Positions 7,523-14,372 of a DNA stretch of 15,141 nt are shown here, piece by piece. Numbering within the stretch: position 1 is the stretch's first letter; every line of letters begins with the position of its first letter. The notes under the pieces were generated by a model. The model was given only the letters and a program-made list of their open reading frames with translations, did not search any database and was not told the DNA's origin. Source of the stretch: Methanosarcina sp. (GTDB lineage: Archaea > Halobacteriota > Methanosarcinia > Methanosarcinales > Methanosarcinaceae). The stretch spans positions 3,036-18,176 of the forward strand of contig DUGS01000023.1 in the NCBI GenBank assembly GCA_013331265.1, given 5' to 3'. Both the position numbers and the translations under genes were made by a program.

Positions 7523-8760
7523 ATCTTTACTCCTTCGAAGCTTTGTTCATTAGCTTTAGAGGTCGTACTCAGCTCACCCCTGAAAGCCCTGTACTGGAGA
7601 GAGGCAAAAAGCTCTTCCAGTTCTGCCAGAGAGGCTTTGTGAGTTGTTTTTAATTTCTCAATGGATTCAACACGTCGAGCAAATTCCTTTTGGAGGGAGA
7701 GAGGTGGGAGTGGAATTTTAAGCTCCAAAACGTCTCCATTACTGATATTTGCTTGACGGATGCCTCGACTCTTTGCGGTAAGCTTAATTTTGACTTTCGG
7801 ATGGCGCAGAAAGTAAAGAAGATAATATTTATCGAGAACGTTTTCATCAGATTGAAATAACGCAACTCGTTGGTTTAGAAAATACAGGTCAAACGTGTCA
7901 TTCAAGAGAATAACATTACCATAATCATCCTTACCGGTTGTTCCTGTAAGGCTCATCAACATATCTCCAGGCTTCACAATAAACTGAGAATAAGTGTCTT
8001 TATATTCATAGGGAAGAAAACATGCATTTTCTTTAGCCACATTTCCTCTGTTAACCTCTCCAATTCGCACAAGAGGAATTCCTTCATTAACATAGTCGTT
8101 GCTCTTGAAAGCAAAACCTCCTCTTAGCTGGATTATTTCTGCTAGGGCGGAGATATGAAATTTCTTAGGATTACTCTCTGGATCGCCGAAGAGATCGAAG
8201 TAAATTGATTGGATTAATTCATCAAACTGGGCAAGGGCAGCTTTACGTTTAGCTCGAAGAGACTCCGCATGGTCCAGAATGTCTGCAATTCTTTTTTGTT
8301 CCTCTAAGGAAGGAAGAGGCAAAATTGATTCTAAAACAATACGATCAGAAACAGCAGGATAGCTCGCTCCTGTTGCCTTGTTCACCATATCAGCAATGAA
8401 TATTGGAGATTTTACCCAATGAAAAAGAAAACGTCCATCAATAAGAGAGGAACGTGGTCGTAATATACAAAATCCGGTCGAAGCTGTTGCACCATCCAAG
8501 TATTCAGGAACCTGAGCGACTCCGTTCAAATTGGGTCGGACGGTGGATACAATTATGTCACCCTTACCGACGAGCTGACGGGCACGGCTAGGTGCTTCTT
8601 TGCATGAGACTTCACGTACTCCAACAATCAACTTTGAATCTTGATCAATGGCACTCAAATCTATGTAGTTAAATACTTCATCTGAAGCAGAGCGCAATGG
8701 ATTCCACGTTTTTGTAGATTCAACCACATCACCAATTGGAACTTTCCTCGACCCGTTCAC
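7519..8760 (-). CDS. hsdS: Type I restriction-modification specificity subunit S
   Basis: This 413-residue protein has the usual two-repeat HsdS layout. The first target-recognition domain spans about residues 1-145 and ends in the conserved hinge LPLPSLEEQKRIADILDHAE. A helical spacer (LRAKRKAALAQFDELIQSIY, FDLFGDP) follows. The second recognition domain runs about 200-350 (LRGGFAFKSNDY, PLVRIGEVNRGN, VKPGDMLMSLTG). It closes with a second hinge LPPLSLQKEFARRVESIEKL and helix. HsdS sets the DNA target of both methylation and cleavage; the bipartite target cannot be read from the sequence. The start is GTG at 8760, overlapping the hsdM stop as GTGA, with a purine-rich stretch (GGAAGGGATG) upstream inside hsdM. 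The frame is intact although the upstream methyltransferase gene is not. Confidence 0.93.
   Translation of the reverse strand: MNGSRKVPIGDVVESTKTWNPLRSASDEVFNYIDLSAIDQDSKLIVGVREVSCKEAPSRARQLVGKGDIIVSTVRPNLNGVAQVPEYLDGATASTGFCILRPRSSLIDGRFLFHWVKSPIFIADMVNKATGASYPAVSDRIVLESILPLPSLEEQKRIADILDHAESLRAKRKAALAQFDELIQSIYFDLFGDPESNPKKFHISALAEIIQLRGGFAFKSNDYVNEGIPLVRIGEVNRGNVAKENACFLPYEYKDTYSQFIVKPGDMLMSLTGTTGKDDYGNVILLNDTFDLYFLNQRVALFQSDENVLDKYYLLYFLRHPKVKIKLTAKSRGIRQANISNGDVLELKIPLPPLSLQKEFARRVESIEKLKTTHKASLAELEELFASLQYRAFRGELSTTSKANEQSFEGVKI
7530..7535 (-). promoter_or_regulatory. Ribosome binding site for hsdR inside the hsdS end
   Basis: The - strand reads AAGGAG, seven bases before ATG 7522. It lies within the last codons of hsdS (GFEGVKI). 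Together with the ATGA stop/start overlap it indicates translational coupling of hsdS and hsdR. Confidence 0.7.
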
Positions 8761-9128
8761 TTCAACATCCCTTCCAGTTCTTTCATCCCCTGCTGAATCT
8801 CATCTTCCAGCTTTGCGAGGCTTTCGAGTATCTCTTTCGGGGCTCTGTATTCCACTTCCTCATGCACAACTTCCTTGTAGCGGTTGAGGGAAAGGTCGTA
8901 ACCCTGGGCTGCGATGTCCGCTTTTGGCACGCAGAAGCTCTGTTCGGTTCGGGTTCGTTTGAGCTCGCCGTCATTGCGCTCCTGCCAGCGGGCAAGGACA
9001 TCAGGAAGGTTATTTCTGGCGTGCTCGTCCTCAGAAAGCCTGGCTGATGGAACAGGACCCAGTTTTTCCTCGCTCAGAAGCGGGCTCCGCTTGTCGTCAA
9101 GGCTCCAGCCGTCCGCCTGCATATCGTA
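8757..9128 (-). pseudogene. hsdM: HsdM methyltransferase, 3' exon remnant only
   Basis: The last 123 codons of a type I N6-adenine methyltransferase begin at YDMQADGWSLDDKRSPL, the conserved stretch near the HsdM C-terminus. They continue to a helical C-terminal tail (ILESLAKLEDEIQQGMKEL). The S-adenosylmethionine-binding and NPPF/Y catalytic regions, several hundred residues in a normal HsdM, are absent. The predicted intron 3' splice point falls exactly between codons (after 9129). Upstream coding sequence that could be read as more HsdM (9129-9209) is intron domain V/VI, not protein. DNA ahead of the upstream intron (from 13388) has stop codons in the required phase and no HsdM similarity, so the 5' exon is not in this window. 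It was deleted or moved, or, less likely, is supplied by trans-splicing. Confidence 0.85.
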
Positions 9129-9131
9129 GTA

Positions 9132-9166
9132 GGATAAGAGAAAGCGATTGCTCACTCTCTCTCTCC
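9132..9166 (-). ncRNA. Domain VI with bulged branch-point adenosine
   Basis: After a three-base linker GTT, GGA pairs with TCC. A single A at 9135 bulges, and an eleven-pair GA/UC-rich stem (two or three G-U pairs) closes a six-base loop AGCAAT. The bulged A is followed by TCCTAC, so a 3' splice site after 9129 puts the branch point seven bases from the end, as expected, with the usual A-pyrimidine end. It is the only domain VI between the two introns and hsdM. Confidence 0.85.
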
Positions 9167-9169
9167 AAC

Positions 9170-9203
9170 GAACGGAGCGTAAAAGTTTCCCTTTACTCCG
9201 CTC
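9170..9203 (-). ncRNA. Domain V of intron B
   Basis: A 34-nt hairpin: an 8-bp lower stem (GAGCGGAG with CTCCGTTC), a two-base CG bulge, a six-pair upper stem and a GAAA tetraloop. This is the canonical catalytic domain V layout. Its last six bases are CCGTTC, exactly complementary to the EBS1 loop of intron A. Confidence 0.92.
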
Positions 9204-9221
9204 TGGCACATCTCTACCTTT

Positions 9222-10712
9222 TCAGGTGTCAGCCAAGAACTGATCAAGAGTCGATTGTCGAGTTGCGGGAAAGAAGTTTCGTCTTCGTTTACGCCACTCT
9301 TTAAAATATTTCATATCTAAATAAGGATTTTTGTCAAGACGAGCCATCATGAAACGTCCAATTTTGGTGTTGGAAAAGGATACGAGTATTAGTTTACCTG
9401 TCGCAAACGTCCATGCCCTGTTCCTAATCTTATGCCAATATCTATGGTAAATCCATTTCTTACCTTTGTTTTGGTGACGTCGCTTAGCCCATGCATATAG
9501 CATACACCACAAAGTATGGTCAAGTCTGCTGAAAACATCAGACGACACTGCATGTTTATGATAGAGAGACCAGCCTCTGATAATAGGATTTAGAGTAGCA
9601 ATGAGTCTGTCTTGAGACCAAGTTCTTCCTTGATGGATAATTTCCCTTATCTTCTGAATGACCGATTTCTGTGAACCTTTAGAGGGTTTGGCAAGAAATG
9701 TTCCATTGTATTTACGGAAGTTCCACCCGAGGAAATCGAAACCAGTAGAGATATGGGTTATTGTGGTTTTCTCATCGGAAAGAGAGAGACCACGTTGTTC
9801 AAGGAAAATGGAGATTATTTCTTTAGCTTTCAGAAGTGGATCTTCAGAATCTGCTGTTACCACAAAATCATCCGCAAATCTGGTATAGTTGATTTTATGC
9901 TTGTTACAGCTTTTCTTGTTGATTTGTCCATCCTTTTGTGCATAAAAGTTTCTTCCAAGTTCAGCCTCCAATCCATTTAAGACCATGTTGGCAAGTATCG
10001 GAGATAGAGGACCTCCTTGAGGAGTACCTTTATCAGTCGGGAATAATCTACCATTTTCGAAATATCCTGCCTTTAGAAATTGTGACAAGATTGATTTCTT
10101 TATTGGCACATTGTTAAGAAGCCAGTCATGACTAATCATGTCGAAACATGACGTGATGTCTCCTTCCAAGATATATTCTGCTGAGTTTTTCCGGCTAAGA
10201 CAAATACGCATGTAGGCATAGGCATCTTTGGTAGATCGAAATTTTCTGAAACCAAAGGAAGCTAAATCACCAGTTGAAGCTTCAATAGGGCTCATTGCTA
10301 ATGCATAAAGAGTTTGCATCGCTCTATCATACAGTGTAGGAATGCTTAGTGGGCGCATTTTTCCGTTCTTTTTGGGAATATACACTCGTTTGAGGGGCTT
10401 TGCTTTGTAACCTTTACCGGTAAGACTATATGCTGCTTTCATTTTGACAGCAGCCGATGTCCATAGGATCCCATCAATGCCAGAAGTTTTACCTCCTTTA
10501 TTTTCAGTGACGATTTTGATTGAAAGTAGTTTGGCATGATGTGAATGCATCAGAAGTCGTATGAGTTTCCTTACTTTAAACCAATTGCAGTTTTTGGCTG
10601 CTCTTGCAAGTCGAGATTGAAGGTTGTTAACAGTTTCACTAACAATAGACCAATCAATGGAGTTCCATTGACTGCTTAATTCTCTGTTTGTAAGACCCGT
10701 GCCATTAGGCAT
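9222..10712 (-). CDS. ltrA: Group II intron B reverse transcriptase/maturase
   Basis: This is a multifunctional intron-encoded protein that aids splicing and copies the intron into DNA. Residue numbers below count from an upstream GTG at 10778. RT motifs are GIDGILW (100-106), KMRPLSIPTLYDRAMQ (140-155), EGDITSCFD (205-213), GTPQGGPLSPILANMVLNGLE (251-271) and the catalytic FADD (301-304). Thumb/maturase X follows (FDFLGWNFRKYNG; LNPIIRGWSLYHKH), then a short basic tail (KNPYLDMKYFKEWRKRRRNF) that corresponds to the DNA-binding region. No HNH endonuclease follows; the protein stops at 9222. I prefer ATG 10712, because the sequence from there (MPNGTGLTNRE) aligns in length with the intron A protein, but GTG 10778 is also open. 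The frame is uninterrupted. Confidence 0.92.
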   Translation of the reverse strand: MPNGTGLTNRELSSQWNSIDWSIVSETVNNLQSRLARAAKNCNWFKVRKLIRLLMHSHHAKLLSIKIVTENKGGKTSGIDGILWTSAAVKMKAAYSLTGKGYKAKPLKRVYIPKKNGKMRPLSIPTLYDRAMQTLYALAMSPIEASTGDLASFGFRKFRSTKDAYAYMRICLSRKNSAEYILEGDITSCFDMISHDWLLNNVPIKKSILSQFLKAGYFENGRLFPTDKGTPQGGPLSPILANMVLNGLEAELGRNFYAQKDGQINKKSCNKHKINYTRFADDFVVTADSEDPLLKAKEIISIFLEQRGLSLSDEKTTITHISTGFDFLGWNFRKYNGTFLAKPSKGSQKSVIQKIREIIHQGRTWSQDRLIATLNPIIRGWSLYHKHAVSSDVFSRLDHTLWCMLYAWAKRRHQNKGKKWIYHRYWHKIRNRAWTFATGKLILVSFSNTKIGRFMMARLDKNPYLDMKYFKEWRKRRRNFFPATRQSTLDQFLADT

Positions 10713-10993
10713 CTCTGGATATCTTACATTCACATTAATCACTCTCTGTTGCTTGATGCACCCGTGATAAGTCAGCACGTTTTCACGTCAGGACACAAGT
10801 CCCTATCCTGCTCATTACAAACAGGCTTTTGCTTTGTATCACATCCTCTGCCGTTTGTGTCATTGCTTGGTCTCGCGACCTTGCTACCCAAGGGGAACAC
10901 ATACGGTTTACCAAGTTCCAAATGGAGGATATTTATTGAGACCTTAGGAGCCACCTTTAGACCAGAGACATAAATGTCCATTCACCTGAATGT

Positions 10994-10999
10994 CGGTTC
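10994..10999 (-). other. EBS1 of intron B (GAACCG)
   Basis: The six bases lie in a ten-base hairpin loop and are preceded by C, the delta position. They pair perfectly with CGGTTC at 11270-11275, the last bases of intron A's domain V and the bases just upstream of B's 5' splice site. EBS2 (ACGTG, 11060-11064) pairs with CACGT at 11277-11281, one base further upstream. Confidence 0.8.
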
Positions 11000-11269
11000 G
11001 TCCATTAAGGCCATGTCTCGTACCTTTTGGTCATGCGTAACAACCTGATTTCGCACTTACACGTTATGATCCCTCAAGCGGTGATTCACCTTTCGATTCT
11101 CCATAGCCTCATTTCCCTGGCAGATTGTCATATGCAGGTTTAATGCTTCTCCGCGTTGTCTCCCAAGCTTCAAACAAAGCCGTTACCGGCGATGCATGTT
11201 GGGATAGGGATACTTCGAATGGATAAAGTAGTGATTTCTCACAATCCTCAATTTGGCTTCTTGTCGCAC

Positions 11270-11303
11270 GAACCGTACGTGAAAGTTTCCCTTCATACGG
11301 CTC
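11270..11303 (-). ncRNA. Domain V of intron A
   Basis: A 34-nt hairpin with GAGCCGTA paired to TACGGTTC, a CG bulge, a six-pair upper stem and a GAAA tetraloop. It is the same architecture as B's domain V but with different stem bases. The final C is at 11270, directly adjacent to the G that begins intron B at 11269. Confidence 0.93.
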
Positions 11304-11356
11304 AAGCGTTCTATAACCCTTTCTGTATCGGGCAGCTGTTAGACTTTCCGTGATAG

Positions 11357-11529
11357 TTACCCTGGCAGCATTTGTTTCTGCTTTCTCAGATAATTTGTTC
11401 TCGATTTGAAATATTCTTTGTCTACATAAGGATTCTTATCCATTTTTAGACATGGATGTCGTATAATCTTCGTATCTACAAAAGACTTGAGTTTATATCC
11501 ATCTGCAGAGAATACCCAATTCCTTGACC
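11357..11529 (-). pseudogene. Displaced C-terminal tail of intron A maturase
   Basis: In the frame one base off the main gene the sequence reads IGSRNWVFSADGYKL, TKIIRHPCLKMDKNPYVDKEYFKSR and ends MLPG at 11357. This matches the B protein segment TKIGRFMMARLDKNPYLDMKYFKEWRKR. A small internal ATG at 11542 opens this frame, but independent expression is unlikely. Like B, it has no HNH domain. Confidence 0.8.
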
Positions 11530-12840
11530 CTATCTGTGCCAATATCTATTTACTATCCATTGGTGAGATTTGTTTGGATGTCGCCTTTTAGCCCACGTCC
11601 ATAGCATATTCCATAATCTAAAATCAAGCTTACTGAACGTTTCTTTAGCAACTACTGAGCGATGGTATTCGCTCCATCCAACAATAATAGGGTTGAGTTT
11701 CTTAATGAGAGAACTTTGAGACAAAGCCTTGCCTTTCTTGATCACGTTGCTTATACTTTGTGTGATTGTCTCAATAGATCTGTTCGAGGGTTTGATTAGG
11801 AGTTTACCATTGTATTTCCGGAAATTCCATCCCAGGAAATCAAATCCATCATCTATATGAGTAATAAGGGTTTTCTCACGAGATAGTTCCAGTCCTCTAT
11901 CCTTTAAGAATAGTCTGATAATATCAGCAATGTCTTTAGCTACTTCTTCTGAATCAGCAGTGACAATAAAATCGTCTGCATATCTTACAAAATTGACTTT
12001 ATGAAGGTTATATCTGATTTTGTTGATAATTCCCTTCTTGTTTGAATGGTATTTGGTTGCTATTGCATTTTCCATACCATCCAATGTGATATTTGCCAAA
12101 ATTGGAGATATAATTCCACCTTGGGCAGTACCTGTTTTGGTGGGATTCAGATGTCTGTTATAGACAAAACCAGCTTTAAGGAATTGCTTTAATATTGACT
12201 TGTCCATAGGAATGTTGTTCAAGAGCCATTCGTGATTTATGTTATCAAAACATCCTTTGATGTCACCTTCAAGAGTCCATTGAGCAGAGTTTCTTTTACT
12301 CAGGCATGTGAATATTTGAGCTTGTGCATCCTGTGAACTTCGATATTTACGAAATCCATAAGATATTCTATCTGCTGTAGTTTCTGCTATTGGATTTAAA
12401 GCAAGAGCATACAGTGCCTGCATTGCTCTATCGTACATTGTAGGAATGCTTAATGGGCGTTTTTTCTTCTTTCCTTGTTTCTCAATATAGATCCGTCTCA
12501 ATGGCTGAGCTTTGTACTTTTTATCTGATAATTTTTGAGCAGCTTTCATCTTGGAGTTTGATGTTGTCAATTTTTCTCCATCGATTCCAGCTGTTCTTTT
12601 ACCTCTGTTCTGTGTCACCTTCTTTACTGCCAGTAATTTGGCATGGAAAGAGTTGGTAAGCAAGTATTGTAGTCGTTTAACTAAGTGCCGCTTATTTTGT
12701 CTAACTGCTTTTACAATCCGGGCTTGCAGCTTATTAACATTCTTTTCTACTGTTTTCCATTTGATTTGTTCCCATTTGACCGGGGTTGAATTGTCTGCAA
12801 GCCTCTCACCTAATGGTGTCGTTGAGTATCCTGCATTCAT
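11530..12840 (-). CDS. ltrA: Group II intron A reverse transcriptase/maturase, frameshifted near the end
   Basis: The protein aligns with the intron B RT along its whole length. Motifs (numbered from an ATG at 12870) are AGIDGEKL, KKRPLSIPTMYDRAMQALYAL, EGDIKGCFDNINHEWLL (201-217), GTAQGGIISPILANITLDGME and YADD (297-300). Maturase X follows (FDFLGWNFRKYNGKL; LNPIIVGWSEYH). I choose ATG 12840 because AAGGAAG at 12848-12854 lies seven bases before it. The frame stops at TAG just after NRYWHR, whereas the B protein continues WHKIRNRAW. In A the next frame reads IGSRNWVF, so one base was lost near 11533-11541. RT and most of maturase X survive; the DNA-binding tail is cut off. Splicing help may persist, but mobility is probably impaired. 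Confidence 0.9.
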   Translation of the reverse strand: MNAGYSTTPLGERLADNSTPVKWEQIKWKTVEKNVNKLQARIVKAVRQNKRHLVKRLQYLLTNSFHAKLLAVKKVTQNRGKRTAGIDGEKLTTSNSKMKAAQKLSDKKYKAQPLRRIYIEKQGKKKKRPLSIPTMYDRAMQALYALALNPIAETTADRISYGFRKYRSSQDAQAQIFTCLSKRNSAQWTLEGDIKGCFDNINHEWLLNNIPMDKSILKQFLKAGFVYNRHLNPTKTGTAQGGIISPILANITLDGMENAIATKYHSNKKGIINKIRYNLHKVNFVRYADDFIVTADSEEVAKDIADIIRLFLKDRGLELSREKTLITHIDDGFDFLGWNFRKYNGKLLIKPSNRSIETITQSISNVIKKGKALSQSSLIKKLNPIIVGWSEYHRSVVAKETFSKLDFRLWNMLWTWAKRRHPNKSHQWIVNRYWHR

Positions 12841-12847
12841 AAGTTTG

Positions 12848-12854
12848 CTTCCTT
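12848..12854 (-). promoter_or_regulatory. Ribosome binding site for intron A maturase
   Basis: The - strand reads AAGGAAG seven bases before ATG 12840. This decides the start in favour of MNAGYSTTPLG over the ATG codons at 12870 and 12858. Confidence 0.55.
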
Positions 12855-13112
12855 TCATGTAGTAGAACACCTACGGCAAGTTTGCTCCCTTTCGGGATAA
12901 GGCAAATTTTGAACCTCTATGCATTCCATTACAGAATGCCATTCGCTTTTTACCGTTTCCTTTATCCCCTGTGCCATTGTTGTTTCTCGCGAAATTCCTA
13001 CCTTTTTTTTTATTGTGGGAGCACATGGGACTTACCAAGTTCTGAATTTACGGATAATATGACCATTTTAGGAGTTATCTGTAGACCGGGAACATTTTGT
13101 TTGCTCATTATA

Positions 13113-13118
13113 CCGTTC
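13113..13118 (-). other. EBS1 of intron A (GAACGG)
   Basis: It occupies the 3' side of a loop closed by TTATA/TATAA (13129-13133 with 13108-13112) and aligns with B's EBS1 loop (CTCCGAACGG against GGACGAACCG). It is preceded by C and is fully complementary to CCGTTC, the end of B's domain V (9170-9175). A candidate EBS2, CGTAA at about 13188-13192, could pair with TTACG in the same domain V strand, two bases upstream of IBS1. Confidence 0.65.
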
Positions 13119-13387
13119 GGAGAGCCAGTATAATCCGGTTCCTTACCTGTTGGTTCAAGTGTATCAACCCATTTCACTTGTCGCTGATTACGATCCTTAC
13201 GATAATTCAACTTTCGTTTCTCCATGATAGTCTTTCCCTTGCAGATTGATCAAATTAGGTTTTTGATCTTTTCCACGTTGTCTTGCAGGCTTCACACAAT
13301 TTTGTTACCAAAATGCATGCTGCAATAGGGATATCCTGAGCAAATAGGATAGCTTGTAGCAATCCATAATTCAGCTTCTTGTCGCAC

Positions 13388-13545
13388 CTCCATTTTCAGC
13401 ATTATTTAGGATCCTCGAGCTTTTCTCAAGGATTGGAAATTGGGGAATTTTAATCCGGCTAAAATGAGGAATTATTCACCGGCCTTGACACAGGTAAACC
13501 TATAGTTTAATATCATTAATTTTATATCTCTTTCCTGATCTTTCC
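13388..13545. other. Non-coding flank between intron A and IS1634-type gene
   Basis: It holds an imperfect hairpin (ATCCTCGAG with CTCAAGGAT, about 13411-13433), a run of imperfect inverted AATT-rich repeats and a TATA-like TTTATATC about 20 bases before ATG 13546. On the - strand it has stop codons in the phase needed for HsdM and no HsdM similarity. The left end of the IS1634-type element must lie in this stretch, or at its edge, but I could not fix its terminal repeat. Confidence 0.45.
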
Positions 13546-14322
13546 ATGGCAGAGAAAAACAGCAGCAGAAGAGTTGAATCCTCCTTAAAACGTACAAGGT
13601 TCTTAGGTCACCTCGGTCTTATGGCTGGAGTTTTCCGAGAACTTGAAGTTGACAAACTGATCGATGAGAAACTTCCTAAAGAACGGAATCATAATGTTCC
13701 TCACTCAGTTTGTATACTTGCCATGGTACTCAATGGTCTTGGTTTCATAGGGCAACGTTTGTACCTGTTTCCTGATTTTTTCAAAAACATTTCTACTGAA
13801 AGGCTTTTTGGAGACGGTGTAACAAGAGAAGACCTGAATCAATATGCTATCGGAGAGACTCTTGATAGAATCGTAAAATACGGCCCTACAAAACTGTTTA
13901 CGGAAATTGCCCTTCACATTATGACTCGTCTACCTATTCCTGTCCACTGTTTACACGCTGACACTACAAGTGTCAGCGTTTATGGGGATTATGAAGACGA
14001 AGAAACTGAATCTATAGATATTACTTTTGGAATTCCCAAAAACGGAAGATGGGATCTCAAACAATTTGTACTGAGCTTGATTGTTAATCAGCATGGGATA
14101 CCTCTTTTCATGAATACACATTCAGGAAATGCTTCAGACAAAAACACAATTCTGGAAGCAATCAAGTCTCTCAAATCAGTTTTAAGACCTGAAAGCAAAG
14201 TGTACTACGTCGCTGATAGTTCCTTTTACACAGACAATAATATCAAGAATATAGGAAAGTCATTCTGGATCAGTCGTGTTCCTGCAACAATTACCGAGGC
14301 AAAGGAACTGCTAGTGTCTTAA
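13546..14322 (+). pseudogene. IS1634-family (IS4-like) transposase, N-terminal half
   Basis: The 258-residue frame starts MAEKNSSRRVESSLKRTRFLGHLGLMAGVFRELEVD, typical of the DUF4277 N-terminus of IS1634-type transposases. LHADTTSVSVYGDYE (first catalytic Asp) and VYYVADSSFYTDNNI (second Asp) follow. The catalytic Glu and the C-terminal half, roughly 250 more residues in the family, are missing. The reading frame is cut after ITEAKELL at about 14313, where IS630-type sequence begins. A non-functional fragment is the best reading; the other half may lie beyond the window on the far side of the IS630 element. Confidence 0.85.
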
Positions 14323-14342
14323 CCATTTAATTTTTGCGCATC

Positions 14343-14351
14343 TTTATAAGC
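14343..14351 (+). promoter_or_regulatory. TATA box of the IS630 transposase
   Basis: TTTATAAGC lies about 22-30 bases before ATG 14373, predicting a leaderless transcript. Carried within the element. Confidence 0.45.
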
Positions 14352-14372
14352 TTTGAATCTCTTTAGATCTTC

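Larger units (their letters stand above)
9170..11269 (-). mobile_element. Group II intron B, downstream member of tandem pair
   Basis: The 5' end GTGCGACAAGAAG lies at 11269 and is the same 13 bases as in intron A. Domains I-III fill about 490-560 bases before an RT gene in domain IV, and a 34-nt domain V occupies 9170-9203. EBS1 (GAACCG, 10994-10999) sits in the loop of a hairpin closed by AATG/CATT. EBS2 is probably ACGTG at 11060-11064. The first intron base directly follows the last base of intron A's domain V. If the following domain VI belongs to B, the element extends to 9129 and is 2141 bases; without it, 2100. The RT is open and the catalytic RNA core looks intact, so this copy could be active. 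Confidence 0.88.
11270..13387 (-). mobile_element. Group II intron A, upstream member, ends at domain V
   Basis: GTGCGACAAGAAG at 13387 opens the intron. Domains I-III run to about 12845, the RT occupies domain IV, and domain V is at 11270-11303. No domain VI follows: intron B begins at the next base. The 5' regions of A and B align well over the first 200 bases but are clearly diverged, so these are related elements and not a recent duplication. The aligned EBS1 of A (GAACGG, 13113-13118) does not match its present 5' flank (ATGGAG) but exactly matches the end of B's domain V. The RT frame is broken, so A could move only with help. Confidence 0.87.

Noticed and set aside
9155..9166. GA-rich tract as a simple-sequence repeat
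   Set aside because: It pairs with the UC-rich strand at 9132-9146 to make domain VI with a correctly placed bulged A, so RNA structure explains it.
9129..9209. N-terminal 27 codons of the open frame ending at 8757, with an ATG at 9209
   Set aside because: This stretch is domain V, the linker and domain VI of the intron. Reading it as HsdM protein is an artefact of an open frame through structured RNA.
10772..10981. 69-codon open frame on the - strand upstream of intron B's RT
   Set aside because: It falls in intron domains I-III. No ribosome site or recognisable domain was seen.
9222..12870. Retron or diversity-generating retroelement as an explanation for the two RT genes
   Set aside because: Both proteins have maturase X motifs and each is bracketed by GTGCG and a canonical domain V. 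There is no template/variable repeat pair and no msr/msd-like structure.
13010..13225. 71-codon open frame on the - strand upstream of intron A's RT
   Set aside because: It lies in the catalytic RNA domain I region and contains the EBS loops. The matching region of intron B is not open in the same way and there is no protein similarity.
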